DNA of 64,000 bases from NCBI RefSeq assembly GCF_050908235.1, contig NZ_CP194340.1; one strand, 5' to 3'. Made by a program: the position numbers and the translations under genes. The DNA is from Pseudoramibacter alactolyticus. GTDB taxonomy: Bacteria > Bacillota > Clostridia > Eubacteriales > Eubacteriaceae. Numbering within the stretch: the stretch's first letter is position 1; each line of letters opens with the position of its first letter. Below are positions 1-8,599 of this stretch, in pieces. Under the pieces are notes generated by a model that did no database searches, was not told the DNA's origin, and saw nothing but the letters and a program-made list of their open reading frames with translations.

Positions 1-101
1 ACCTTGCTGTAAGCGTTGAATGCCGACGACACCTTTGCTTGGGCAATCATCGAAATGATTAAGCCCGGAATTAAAATCAGCCAAGTCCAATCAAAAAACA
101 T
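1..101 (-). CDS. Zinc metallopeptidase, YugP-like (N-terminal fragment)
   Basis: Only the first 33 codons lie in the window. The reading frame starts at ATG 101-99 behind a strong AAAGGAGG site (109-116) and encodes MFFDWTWLILIPGLIISMIA, a hydrophobic membrane start typical of the YugP/Zn_peptidase_2 family of membrane-anchored neutral zinc metallopeptidases. The position directly downstream of fmt agrees with the common clostridial order priA-def-fmt-zinc peptidase-rsmB. The HEXXH active site would lie outside the window, so the family call rests on the N-terminus and context. Confidence 0.7.
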   Translation of the reverse strand, partial: MFFDWTWLILIPGLIISMIAQAKVSSAFNAYSK

Positions 102-168
102 TGCAAGGCCTCCTTTGCTTTCTTAAAATTTTAGGCATTATAAGCCGAAGATCTGAAAACCATCTGAA

Positions 169-1110
169 TTAAGACAAAACCGTCCCCACGGCAATGGCAT
201 TGCCGCGAAAATAGTCTGTCGCCCGCATCCGGCGTTTCCCCGGCATTTGAATTTCATTCAGCTGCAAATAACCGTCGCCGGCAGTAACCACAAGCCCTTG
301 ATTTTCGTCCGCGGCAACAATGCACCCCGGCACTTCTGTCTTTTCCGCCTGCGGAAGCCGCACCGGCAAAAAACATTTGAATGTTTTGCCATCCAATGTT
401 GTCCAGGCTCCGGGCCAGGGATCGGTGCCGTTAATACGCCGCAAAATCTGAAAGCAGCTTTGATGCCAATCGATCCTTCCGGTATTTTTATCAATCTTTT
501 CGGCGTAGGTTGCTTTCGCCGAATCCTGTTCAATACCCTGAGCCGTTCCATTTTGGATTTGAGCCATTACATTCAGAATCAAATCGGCACCGGCTTTTGC
601 CATCGCGTCGTGCATTTTACCGACTGTCGTTGTATCCGTAATTGGAATGATTTTTTGAGCCAGCATATCGCCGGTATCCATCCCAAGGTCCATTTTCATA
701 ATGGTCACGCCGCTTTCTGCTTTCCCATCGATAATCGCGTGATGAATCGGCGCTGCGCCGCGATATTCCGGCAGCAAAGATCCGTGAATATTCAGGCATC
801 CATAGGTTGGAATATCCAATACTTCCTGCGATAAAATCTGGCCGTAGGCCGCAACGACAAAAAAATCCGGCCGCATTGATTTTAAATAATCAATCGCTGA
901 TGCATTTCTGATTTTTTCCGGCTGATAAACAGAAAGTCCAAGCTCCAGGGCTCGTTGTTTCATCGGCAACGCTCGCATTTTTTTCCCACGACCGTTTGGG
1001 CGGTCCGGCTGACACACAACCGCAACAACTTCGTAATCGCTGTCTGTCAGCCGATTGAGCATCGGAACCGCAAAATCTGTGGTTCCCATCACCACGACGC
1101 GGCTACGCAT
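169..1110 (-). CDS. fmt: Methionyl-tRNA formyltransferase
   Basis: Transfers a formyl group from 10-formyl-tetrahydrofolate to initiator Met-tRNA in the cytosol. The 313-residue product begins MRSRVVVMGTTDFAVPML and carries the formyltransferase signature HGSLLPEYRGAAPIHHAI followed by a DMGLDTGDM-type loop (seen as DLGMDTGDM); the C-terminal OB-like domain has the usual NGTDPWPGAW. The start at 1110 is chosen because it overlaps the end of def by 8 bases and gives the normal family length; the frame is open 17 codons further upstream, but that part lies inside def. It is translationally coupled to def, as in many Firmicutes. Confidence 0.96.
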   Translation of the reverse strand: MRSRVVVMGTTDFAVPMLNRLTDSDYEVVAVVCQPDRPNGRGKKMRALPMKQRALELGLSVYQPEKIRNASAIDYLKSMRPDFFVVAAYGQILSQEVLDIPTYGCLNIHGSLLPEYRGAAPIHHAIIDGKAESGVTIMKMDLGMDTGDMLAQKIIPITDTTTVGKMHDAMAKAGADLILNVMAQIQNGTAQGIEQDSAKATYAEKIDKNTGRIDWHQSCFQILRRINGTDPWPGAWTTLDGKTFKCFLPVRLPQAEKTEVPGCIVAADENQGLVVTAGDGYLQLNEIQMPGKRRMRATDYFRGNAIAVGTVLS

Positions 1111-1621
1111 CGTCTTCTCCGATCTTGCCTTCTTTTGCCAGACGTTTTTCCTGTTCTGCAATCATAACCTCTGCTTTTTCTACCGGAATTTTTTTATCGA
1201 TAAACACTTCCCCCTTCAAATGATCGAGCTCATGGCAAATCGCCCGCGCCAGAAGCATATGACCCTTGACTTCACAACGCTGCCCTTCCAGGTTTGTAAA
1301 CCGTGCCGTCACATATTCCGGTCTCTCGACATAGCCCGCTTCATCCGGGAAACTCAAACATCCTTCGGAATCCACAATCGAACCGGACTGGCTGACGATT
1401 TCCGGATTGATCATCGTGATAGGCCCCTGCCCCACATCGATCACCACCAGCTGTCTCAAAACGCCAACCTGGGGAGCCGCCAAGCCGACGCCATCATCGT
1501 CATACATGGTTTCAAGCATATCGGCGGCCAATGTTTTAATACGATCGTTAATTTCTGTGATCTCCCGCGCCCGTTTGCGCAAAATGGGATCATCATAATA
1601 TCTTAATTTTCTAATTGCCAT
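1103..1621 (-). CDS. def: Peptide deformylase
   Basis: Removes the N-formyl group from nascent proteins, the partner step to Fmt. All three metallo-deformylase motifs are present in order: GVGLAAPQVG, EGCLSFP (metal-binding Cys) and HELDHL (two metal-binding His and catalytic Glu). The start MAIRKL at 1621 has AAAGGAG six bases upstream; an upstream in-frame codon at 1636 would place the start before that site and is rejected. The 172-residue length is a little above the roughly 150 of short Firmicute Def1 proteins, with a charged C-terminal tail. It lies between priA and fmt in one operon. Confidence 0.96.
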   Translation of the reverse strand: MAIRKLRYYDDPILRKRAREITEINDRIKTLAADMLETMYDDDGVGLAAPQVGVLRQLVVIDVGQGPITMINPEIVSQSGSIVDSEGCLSFPDEAGYVERPEYVTARFTNLEGQRCEVKGHMLLARAICHELDHLKGEVFIDKKIPVEKAEVMIAEQEKRLAKEGKIGEDDA

Positions 1622-1639
1622 CTTATCTCCTTTCACTAT

Positions 1640-3865
1640 TTATACTGGATCCATCATCATTGCAATTTTTGACGGCAGCTTTTCAAGATGACCGCCTCGG
1701 ATCAGTTTTTGAATATACTGCGAGACCATCCTAATGTTTTGGGTCTTAACAATAATACGAGCCATTGCCTGCTGGTTTTCCACCATGACATTCATCTTAA
1801 CCGGACGGTAAACCATTGTTTGCCGATGCCGATCTAATTTTCGGAGCCAATGATAAAGCATCCAGCTGTCCTTTTCCACTTGTTTTGCTTCTTTCCCAAA
1901 AATTTTAAAGAAAATCAAATGGCCGAAAGGCGGATATGCCATAGCCTTGCGATACCTTATTTCCGATTGATAAAAATCGCGGTACTCTTCGCTTGCCAGC
2001 GCTCGCACCAAATCCTGATCCGGATCATAAGTTTGCAATAAAGCGTTGCCATCCCCCATACTAAAAAAAGCAACGTATTGCTGGTAGGCTCGCTCCGGGG
2101 CATTGTATTCCCGTTGATTCAAATCCACATCAATCAAAACAGCCGCACTCAAGCCAACCTCCGGATAATCAGACACATTCAATAAAGCGTGTGTGCCAAC
2201 GACGATTCGATACGCCTTATCGGTCAGATCCTGTTTCACAGCCGTCATCCCCGATGCTTCAAGCCTCTGAGCATCCAATTTGAGAACCGGATACGCCGGC
2301 CAACGCCTTTTAATCTCCTCCACGACCTGATCAATCCCCAACCCCATGGGCCGATACCGACGCCCACCACAGGAGGGACACGTGTCGGGCATCGACCATT
2401 GTCTTCCACAGGTCGAGCATATTAACTGTCCGTGGGTGTCCGTCTTCAAAGGCCTTTCACAATCAGGACAGCGCGCCACATGGCCACAATCCCGACAGAA
2501 TACATACGTCTCATAACCCAATCGATTGTGCATGATAAGCACATTTTTACCGCGCTCGAGGGTTTCCGTCACAGCCTGCGCCAACGCGTGGCTGATAAAA
2601 TTCAAATTGCCTGCATGCATTTCATCCTGCATGTTTATAATTTTCAAATGATACTTCGATTCAAAAGACGATTCAGAAATCAGCCGCATCCGATGCGTCA
2701 TAATGCGATGGGTCGCGTCCACAGAAGGAACCGTGTCGCTCACAATAAGCGACGTCTTTAAGAGCGTCATATATTTTTCCGCAAGAATCCGTGTATGATA
2801 ATGGGGTTCCCCGCTCGAAACATAACTGCTATTTGATTCTTCGTCCATGATAATCCATTTTAAATGCCGATAGGGTAAAAATAATGCAGCTCTTGTTCCG
2901 ACGATAAAACGAAACCGTTCTTCCCGCACATCGTCAAATGCGCGCCGCCGCCTGCTCTGTGAAAGCTCTCCGTGATAAAAAAGAACCCCAGCTCGCACAT
3001 TGGGCGACAGCATTTCATAAAACTGCTCCAGCAAATATTTATTCGGAAGCAACAATAAACCCGTTTCTTTCGCTCTTAAATCCATGGCCAATATTAAAAA
3101 CATCTGCCATTTCTCGCATTTGTTTTGATGGTAAAAAAAGATCGGAAACCGCTGATTGGTTCCCGTATTCTCCTCAAGGCTATATTTCAGTTTTTTTAAA
3201 CTCGGAGACGTTTTAATTGAAATGGGGCTTTCAAAAGAATTTTCACCGACCACTTGGTCTTGCTCCATCTGTAATTCCTGGCGGTTAACTTTTTCTACCC
3301 AGCCTTTTTGGCATAAACTTCTCAGCGAGGAAGAAACATTCCCCAATTGCTGCTTTAAATCTCTGGCCGTTAATGGCTGTTTTGCTAATAAAGCCATGAT
3401 GCTTTTCATGATTTTGCCGCGGGAGATTGCCTGCGACCCTTCTGACGTCAATCGGTACCATTTTTCCGGATCTGTGTAGACATCGAAAAACTTTTCACGT
3501 GTCCCGTCGAGATTTCGTCGCATCTTTATCTGAACTTTAACCGGGTTGGTAAATAAACTCAGCGCATCGTAAAATAAACAATGATAATAACCAACCAGCC
3601 ATCGGCAAAGCTTCAACTGCTTGCCATTTAACACCGGACGATCATCGATAATGGCTTCAATAGCGCGAAAATGCCCCTTGAATTCAGATGCTTTCGATAC
3701 GGCGACGACAAAGCCCTCCGTTCGTCTGGCTCCTTTTCCAAAAGGGACCACCACGCGAACACCCGGCTTTACCCGTGATTGCCATCGCTCAGGAATTACA
3801 TAATCATAAGGATGATCGAGCCGTTTATTGGTCTGACGCAAATAAATGGCTGCAAAACTCAACAA
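1640..3865 (-). CDS. priA: Primosomal protein N' (PriA) lacking helicase motifs
   Basis: PriA normally is a 3'-5' superfamily 2 helicase that restarts stalled replication forks. This 741-residue product keeps the family's length, the N-terminal DNA-binding region, the C-terminal domain and all eight zinc cysteines (about residues 457, 460, 466, 469, 483, 486, 496, 499). The ATPase motifs are eroded: where GVTGSGKTE is expected (about 243-251) it reads FYHQNKCEKW; DEEH has become DEES (341-344); GSATPS reads SDTVPS (376-381); the AKGHDFP and QVAGRAGR motifs (near 560 and 595) are unrecognisable. The start is TTG 3865 with AAAGGAG overlapping the rpoZ stop. The frame is uninterrupted, so this looks like a selected helicase-dead protein rather than a decaying gene. 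Confidence 0.9.
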   Translation of the reverse strand: MLSFAAIYLRQTNKRLDHPYDYVIPERWQSRVKPGVRVVVPFGKGARRTEGFVVAVSKASEFKGHFRAIEAIIDDRPVLNGKQLKLCRWLVGYYHCLFYDALSLFTNPVKVQIKMRRNLDGTREKFFDVYTDPEKWYRLTSEGSQAISRGKIMKSIMALLAKQPLTARDLKQQLGNVSSSLRSLCQKGWVEKVNRQELQMEQDQVVGENSFESPISIKTSPSLKKLKYSLEENTGTNQRFPIFFYHQNKCEKWQMFLILAMDLRAKETGLLLLPNKYLLEQFYEMLSPNVRAGVLFYHGELSQSRRRRAFDDVREERFRFIVGTRAALFLPYRHLKWIIMDEESNSSYVSSGEPHYHTRILAEKYMTLLKTSLIVSDTVPSVDATHRIMTHRMRLISESSFESKYHLKIINMQDEMHAGNLNFISHALAQAVTETLERGKNVLIMHNRLGYETYVFCRDCGHVARCPDCERPLKTDTHGQLICSTCGRQWSMPDTCPSCGGRRYRPMGLGIDQVVEEIKRRWPAYPVLKLDAQRLEASGMTAVKQDLTDKAYRIVVGTHALLNVSDYPEVGLSAAVLIDVDLNQREYNAPERAYQQYVAFFSMGDGNALLQTYDPDQDLVRALASEEYRDFYQSEIRYRKAMAYPPFGHLIFFKIFGKEAKQVEKDSWMLYHWLRKLDRHRQTMVYRPVKMNVMVENQQAMARIIVKTQNIRMVSQYIQKLIRGGHLEKLPSKIAMMMDPV

Positions 3866-3874
3866 AGTGCTCCT

Positions 3875-4219
3875 TTACGCTTCAGTATCGTCTTGGGCGA
3901 GATCCGCAGTTGAAGGAGCCTCATTCTCTTCCGCTTTCGCAAACAGTGCTTCCGCCCCTTCTAAAGTTGCTCCCACTATTTCATTCTGCGAATGGCTGAT
4001 GATTCTCACTTCGTCTTCTGCAATTTCCTCAGTCGCTACAGAGATCGGATTGTCAACGATCACTTTAACCAATGGATCTTCTCCGCCCACTAATTCTCTG
4101 GCTCGTTTTGCCGTTGCGATACACAATTCGTATTTATTCTGTGCTTTGTCAATCAAATCATTTAAAGGCGGATAGCGAAGGCCACTGGCTTCTTTTCCGT
4201 AATAAGTTTTACTGCTCAT
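3875..4219 (-). CDS. rpoZ: RNA polymerase omega subunit
   Basis: Small subunit that helps fold and assemble the beta' subunit. The product of about 114 residues shows the omega core RYPPLNDLIDKAQNKYELC..AKRAREL and then a long acidic, Glu/Asp/Ala-rich tail of about 45 residues, which makes it longer than the usual 65-90. Two adjacent ATGs overlap the gmk stop; the second (4219) has the better spacing (six bases) to GGAG, the first (4222) only three. It sits between gmk and priA, the usual Firmicute location, but the coaBC gene often found next to it is absent. Confidence 0.92.
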   Translation of the reverse strand: MSSKTYYGKEASGLRYPPLNDLIDKAQNKYELCIATAKRARELVGGEDPLVKVIVDNPISVATEEIAEDEVRIISHSQNEIVGATLEGAEALFAKAEENEAPSTADLAQDDTEA

Positions 4220-4844
4220 CATCTACTCCTTCTATCATCTGTTTGATACGCGGCCATTGGGTTTTCGCCAAACAATGCTGTGCATCTATAATGTGTAAAA
4301 ACTGGCGCGTCGCTTTTTCCAAATCGTCATTCGTCACGATATAATCGTATTGATCTGCCAAAGATAACTCTTTTAAAGCATTTGCAAGGCGTAATACCAC
4401 TTGTTCCGGCGATTCTGACTGACGGCCGATTAAACGTTGTTTTAATTCTTCAAGGGAAGGCGGCGCGATAAAAATATAAACGCCATAACCCAATGATTCT
4501 TTTATTTGCAAAGCTCCCTGCACGTCGATTTCCAAAATCACATCTGTTCCCTGATTAAGAAGCTGCTCAACATAGGCTTTGGGAGTTCCATAATAATGGT
4601 CATGCACACGGGCATACTCTAAAAATGCGTCCTCGGAAATTCTTTCTTCAAATGTGGTCTGATCTAAAAAGAAATAGTTAACTCCATCCTTTTCTCCGGA
4701 ACGTGGCGCTCTTGTTGTCGCCGAAACCGAAAGTTTTAAATTCGAATTTTGCGCCATTGCCGTCCGACAAACGGTTCCCTTCCCAACGCCGGAGGGTCCT
4801 GACATCACAATCAGACTCCCTCTTTGGCCTTCTGCTTTGGACAT
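4209..4844 (-). CDS. gmk: Guanylate kinase
   Basis: Phosphorylates GMP to GDP with ATP. The 211-residue product has the P-loop SGPSGVGKGTV near the N-terminus, the GMP-binding stretch TTRAPRSGEKDGVNYFF, and the EIDVQGA and IFIAPPS motifs, all typical of the family at normal length. It overlaps the start of rpoZ by about 11 bases. Upstream lies yicC with a short gap of 52 bases that does not hold the remA (DUF370) gene often found between them. Confidence 0.97.
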   Translation of the reverse strand: MSKAEGQRGSLIVMSGPSGVGKGTVCRTAMAQNSNLKLSVSATTRAPRSGEKDGVNYFFLDQTTFEERISEDAFLEYARVHDHYYGTPKAYVEQLLNQGTDVILEIDVQGALQIKESLGYGVYIFIAPPSLEELKQRLIGRQSESPEQVVLRLANALKELSLADQYDYIVTNDDLEKATRQFLHIIDAQHCLAKTQWPRIKQMIEGVDDEQ

Positions 4845-4896
4845 TTCCTTGAATCATCACCTTTCATCTCTATTTTTTCAAAACTAAACTTTTATC

Positions 4897-5775
4897 TTAC
4901 TCGATATTTTGAATTTGTTCTCGAATTTTTTCAATTTCACTTTTCACATCCACAACAGCATCCGAAATACGGATATCCGTTGCCTTGGATCCAATCGTAT
5001 TGGCTTCACGATTCATTTCCTGAATCAAAAAATCCAGTTTTCGGCCAATGGCGCCTTCGCTCTTGATCATTTTCGTCATGCGTATCAGATGACTATCCAA
5101 ACGCGTTAGTTCTTCGGATATATCCAGCTTGTCTGCCATAACGGCAACTTCCGTCAACAGTCGATTCTCATCCACCGACGCATCACCCAGGAACGCCGCT
5201 ACTTTTTCATGAATTTGTCTCCGGTACGTCGTTAGCATCTGCGGTGCTTGTTCACGAATCACTTGAACATGGTTTTGAATGATTGCGATGCGATGCTGAA
5301 TATCTGCCTGAAGGGCCAGCCCCTCTTGTTTCCGGCTTGCCGACACTTGAGCGAGTGCACCATCTAAAACCGGTTTGAGTGCTTGCCAATTGGCCACGTC
5401 ATCGCCTGCCGCCTCTGAAACGGTAATGATATCTGGGAAACGCGCAATCAAATCAATATTAATTTCATCCGAAATCATGGCGTCCATTGTCTTAATTGTA
5501 TTGAGGGTTTTAATGTATTCGCATGCCAACGCCTTGTTCAAGGCGATCTGCTTTTGCTGAGAATCAAAATCTTCAAATTGAATGCAGATTTCGATGCGGC
5601 CGCGTGTTATATAGTGTGCCGCCTCATCTCGAATTTTGGTCTCCAATGACTTTAATATCGGCGGAACTTTCACAAAAAAATCTTTATACCGGTGATTAAC
5701 GGTTCTGATCTCGACACAAATAGCCCGCTGATCATCGCGATTGTCATGACGACCGAATCCTGTCATGCTTTTCAT
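4897..5775 (-). CDS. yicC: YicC/YloC-family endoribonuclease
   Basis: The 292-residue protein begins with the diagnostic MKSMTGFGR and ends with the conserved region IGRKLDFLIQEMNREANTIGSKA, which identifies the YicC/YloC family, members of which have been described as endoribonucleases. The length is the family norm. The ATG overlaps the dapF stop by four bases (ATGA), so translation is coupled. It sits upstream of gmk as in most Firmicutes. Confidence 0.93.
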   Translation of the reverse strand: MKSMTGFGRHDNRDDQRAICVEIRTVNHRYKDFFVKVPPILKSLETKIRDEAAHYITRGRIEICIQFEDFDSQQKQIALNKALACEYIKTLNTIKTMDAMISDEINIDLIARFPDIITVSEAAGDDVANWQALKPVLDGALAQVSASRKQEGLALQADIQHRIAIIQNHVQVIREQAPQMLTTYRRQIHEKVAAFLGDASVDENRLLTEVAVMADKLDISEELTRLDSHLIRMTKMIKSEGAIGRKLDFLIQEMNREANTIGSKATDIRISDAVVDVKSEIEKIREQIQNIE

Positions 5776-6611
5776 TGAAGCGCCTCCACATCAACCGATC
5801 CTTCGTACACCGTTTGTGCGGGACCCGTCATCCATACGTGACTGCCGTCTAATTCAACGCTTAAAATCCCGCCGGACAATTGCGCTTCCACAGCTGTATC
5901 AACCTTTCCTAAACGATGGAGCACGGCCACAGTGGCACAGGTTCCAGTGCCGCAGGCCAGCGTTCTGCCATCTCCACGTTCCCAGGTATCCATCCGAATA
6001 TGATTTGTGTCTTTTACTTCAGCAAAGCTGATATTGCAGTTTTCTGGAAACATGGCGTGCTTTTCATAGTAAGGGCCAATGGCTTCAATCGGTGTTTGGT
6101 CAAAGTCTCCTGTCAGCACGACCATGTGCGGATTCCCCATGGATGCACAGCCATAACTATAGGTGACGCCGTCCCAATCAAAATGGGCCCCTATCACTTC
6201 TTCTTTCTTCGAAATAACGGGAATCTTTTGAGCCGAAAAAACCACATTTCCCATATCGACACGAATCGTCGATTCCGCCGGTGTCCTTTTTAATAGCTCA
6301 ATGCCGATTCTTCCCGCGCGCGAGGCAATCGTAAATTGTGTTTTTTTTACAATCTGCCGATCGGTGACATACTTGGCCAAACAACGCATGCCGTTGCCGC
6401 ACATCTGGGCGATGGTGCCATCTGCGTTATAATAATCCATAAACGCAGCATCCTCATTCGAAGGCTCAACCAAAATCAAACCGTCGGCACCAATTCCCTT
6501 GTGGCGGTCACATAACTGCGCGATTTGTTTCTGAGAAAACATCATGCTTTTATCGAGATTGTTAACAACGATAAAGTCATTGCCGGCGCCGTGCATCTTC
6601 AAAAATTTCAT
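5772..6611 (-). CDS. dapF: Diaminopimelate epimerase
   Basis: Converts LL- to meso-diaminopimelate for lysine and peptidoglycan synthesis, which implies meso-DAP chemistry in this organism. The 279-residue protein has the N-terminal MHGAGNDFIVV and both catalytic cysteines in QMCGNGMRC and ACGTGTCA. It is the first gene of the dapF-yicC-gmk-rpoZ-priA-def-fmt unit; the start ATG 6611 has a weak purine-rich site upstream, and a promoter candidate lies at 6639-6667. Placing dapF at the head of the gmk operon is less usual than the rest of the gene order. Confidence 0.96.
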   Translation of the reverse strand: MKFLKMHGAGNDFIVVNNLDKSMMFSQKQIAQLCDRHKGIGADGLILVEPSNEDAAFMDYYNADGTIAQMCGNGMRCLAKYVTDRQIVKKTQFTIASRAGRIGIELLKRTPAESTIRVDMGNVVFSAQKIPVISKKEEVIGAHFDWDGVTYSYGCASMGNPHMVVLTGDFDQTPIEAIGPYYEKHAMFPENCNISFAEVKDTNHIRMDTWERGDGRTLACGTGTCATVAVLHRLGKVDTAVEAQLSGGILSVELDGSHVWMTGPAQTVYEGSVDVEALQ

Positions 6612-6638
6612 CCATCATTCCCTTTCTACTATCGTTTT

Positions 6639-6667
6639 ATGATAACTAAAACACATTGAAAAAACAA
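6639..6667 (-). promoter_or_regulatory. Promoter candidate for the dapF-fmt operon
   Basis: Read on the minus strand, TTGTTT and TATCAT are separated by exactly 17 bases, about 30 bases before the dapF start. It overlaps the oppositely directed rqcH promoter. Identified by eye only. Confidence 0.5.
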
Positions 6668-6684
6668 GCATCAACGGGTAAAAT
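6656..6684 (+). promoter_or_regulatory. Promoter candidate for rqcH
   Basis: TTGAAA and TAAAAT are separated by 17 bases, about 57 bases before the rqcH start, a good sigma-A-like match. Its -35 box overlaps the -35 box of the divergent dapF promoter, so the two polymerases would compete for the same 46-base interval. Confidence 0.6.
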
Positions 6685-6740
6685 GTAGTTTATTCTTTTT
6701 AGAGATCGACCTGTCAACAAATTTGAGAATGGAGTATATT

Positions 6741-8516
6741 ATGGCCTTTGACGGTATTGTCACCTATCATTTAATACAAGAATTATCACATCAGCTTCTC
6801 GGCGGGCATATCCGTAAAATTCACCAACCGGAAAATGATGAAATCCACCTGAGCATCAACCGCGGCAAAACAAATTATGTCTTGTTGATGTCCGCCAACG
6901 CCAATCAGCCTCGCGTGCATCTGACCAACAAAAAGAAAAAAAATCCAAATACACCGCCGAGTTTTTGCATGGCCCTTCGCAAACATCTGATCAACGGACG
7001 CATTGAAGCCATCCGCCAGCACGAAAGCGACCGCGTTATCCTTTTAGATATTGCGACAAAAAATGAATTTGGCGATCCGGTGATCAAATCCCTCATTGCC
7101 GAAATCACGGGACGTCACGCCAATATTATTTTAACCAAAACAGAAGCAGACGCTCTTGTTATCATCGATTGCCTCAAAAAGATCGGTTCTTCATCCAATC
7201 GATATCGGCAAATTCTTCCGGGGCTTCCCTATAAGTTTCCGCCGGAAACGGGGCGACAAAATTATTTCAACTGCAAAACAGATGCCGATTTAGACGCCTG
7301 GCTGCTTAAACATCCCCACGAATCTCTGTCTCACGCTTTAGTTCAGGGCTTTTTAGGCGTCAGTCCCAATTTGGCTCGAGAAATTTGTTTTCGCTCCGGT
7401 TTGTCAGAAGACCAGTCCACGGACGCCCTCTCGTCCAAAAACAGCAATGCTTTTCACCGCTCCTTTTTAGAGATTCATCAGGAAATCACCGCTCAGTCTT
7501 CTCCTTGCCTTTATTATTTCAACCATCAGATTCGGGATTTTGCCACTCTTTCGCTGCATTATTTGCAGAGCCTTGACCGCCAGCCGGCGGACTCCGTATC
7601 AAATCTGCTCGAACGGTTTTATTATCAGAAAGATAAAAAAAATCGTTTTGATACCAAAAGCGCCAACCTGAAGCATCAGCTCAATATTTTGTTTAAGAAG
7701 AATACAAAAAAACTGCAGAATCTCCACAAGGATTATCAAAATTCTCAAAAGGATGAAAAAAGCAAACTCTACGGCGATTTGATCACCGCCAATATTTATC
7801 AAATCGAAAAGGGAATGAAAAGCGTCACATTGTCTAATTATTACGATCCGGAACTCCCGTCGGTTACCATCCCACTGAAAGTGAATGAGGCCCCATCGCA
7901 AAATGCTCAGCGTTTTTATAAAAAATACAATAAGGCCAAGCGCGCACAAATTCAAGTGACCGAGCAGATCCAAAAGACCGAAAACACAGTTTATTATTTG
8001 GAAAGTCTTCTCAATGCCTTGGAACACTGCACCGAGCCCGAGGAATTAGACGAAATTCGTCATGAAGTTATTCACTCTGAATTCGGCAATCAAAAAAATA
8101 AAGGCAAAAAAGATAAAAGGCCAATTTCTTCCCACCCGCTGCACTTTCGATCGTCAGAGGGCTTCGATATTTTGGTTGGCAAAAACAATTACCAAAACGA
8201 TGCCATCTCCACCCGACTGGGTAGCGATGAGGATTGTTGGCTCCACGTAAAAGATATTCCCGGCTCTCATGTTTTGATCATTGCCAACGGCCGCTTTATC
8301 ACCGAGCAAACCCTCCTGGAAGCCGGCGCGCTGGCCGCCTGGTACAGCAAAGCCAAAAACAGCTCCAATGTCCCTGTCGATTATGTCGAATACCGTTATG
8401 TCCATAAACCCAACAAAGCAAAACCTGGAATGGTCGTTTTCACCAATCAAAATACTATGTATATAACGCCCAAGCGCGAAATTATCGACCAAATTGAAAC
8501 GGTCACCAAAGCATAA
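6741..8516 (+). CDS. rqcH: NFACT-family ribosome quality control protein RqcH
   Basis: RqcH (also annotated fibronectin-binding protein FbpA) binds obstructed 50S subunits and directs C-terminal alanine tailing of stalled peptides. The 591-residue product begins MAFDGIVTYHL, the standard NFACT-N start, and has the Asp-Arg pair known to be needed for tailing in Bacillus subtilis at the same positions (D97-R98). A lysine-rich coiled-coil middle is followed by the NFACT-R domain (GFDILVGKNN, DCWLHVKDIPGSHVLI). The start ATG 6741 has GGAG at 6731-6734; an upstream frame start at 6723 has none. Its terminator has been split by the IS element downstream. Confidence 0.95.
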   Translation: MAFDGIVTYHLIQELSHQLLGGHIRKIHQPENDEIHLSINRGKTNYVLLMSANANQPRVHLTNKKKKNPNTPPSFCMALRKHLINGRIEAIRQHESDRVILLDIATKNEFGDPVIKSLIAEITGRHANIILTKTEADALVIIDCLKKIGSSSNRYRQILPGLPYKFPPETGRQNYFNCKTDADLDAWLLKHPHESLSHALVQGFLGVSPNLAREICFRSGLSEDQSTDALSSKNSNAFHRSFLEIHQEITAQSSPCLYYFNHQIRDFATLSLHYLQSLDRQPADSVSNLLERFYYQKDKKNRFDTKSANLKHQLNILFKKNTKKLQNLHKDYQNSQKDEKSKLYGDLITANIYQIEKGMKSVTLSNYYDPELPSVTIPLKVNEAPSQNAQRFYKKYNKAKRAQIQVTEQIQKTENTVYYLESLLNALEHCTEPEELDEIRHEVIHSEFGNQKNKGKKDKRPISSHPLHFRSSEGFDILVGKNNYQNDAISTRLGSDEDCWLHVKDIPGSHVLIIANGRFITEQTLLEAGALAAWYSKAKNSSNVPVDYVEYRYVHKPNKAKPGMVVFTNQNTMYITPKREIIDQIETVTKA

Positions 8517-8545
8517 ATGTCAAAAGAGGCTAAACTCTAATATTG

Positions 8546-8594
8546 TACCGACCCCCAAAAGTTAGACCAAAATCTAACGATTGGGAGGTCGGTA
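8546..8594 (+). promoter_or_regulatory. IS left-end hairpin covering the orfA ribosome binding site
   Basis: The left inverted repeat continues into an imperfect palindrome: 8546-8566 pairs with 8573-8594 (TACCGACC...GGTCGGTA outermost). The right arm contains the orfA site GGGAGG (8583-8588), followed after 11 bases by ATG 8600. Transcripts entering from rqcH would fold this hairpin and hide the site, whereas transcripts starting inside the element would lack the left arm. This is a known way for IS elements to avoid activation by outside transcription. Confidence 0.6.
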
Positions 8595-8599
8595 TTTTT

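Noticed and set aside
247..834. Long plus-strand frame opposite fmt
   Set aside because: It lies entirely across a well-supported gene on the other strand, has no ribosome binding site, and its translation resembles no protein. Similar frames opposite leuS, uvrA, uvrB, metK and the V-ATPase genes were rejected for the same reason.
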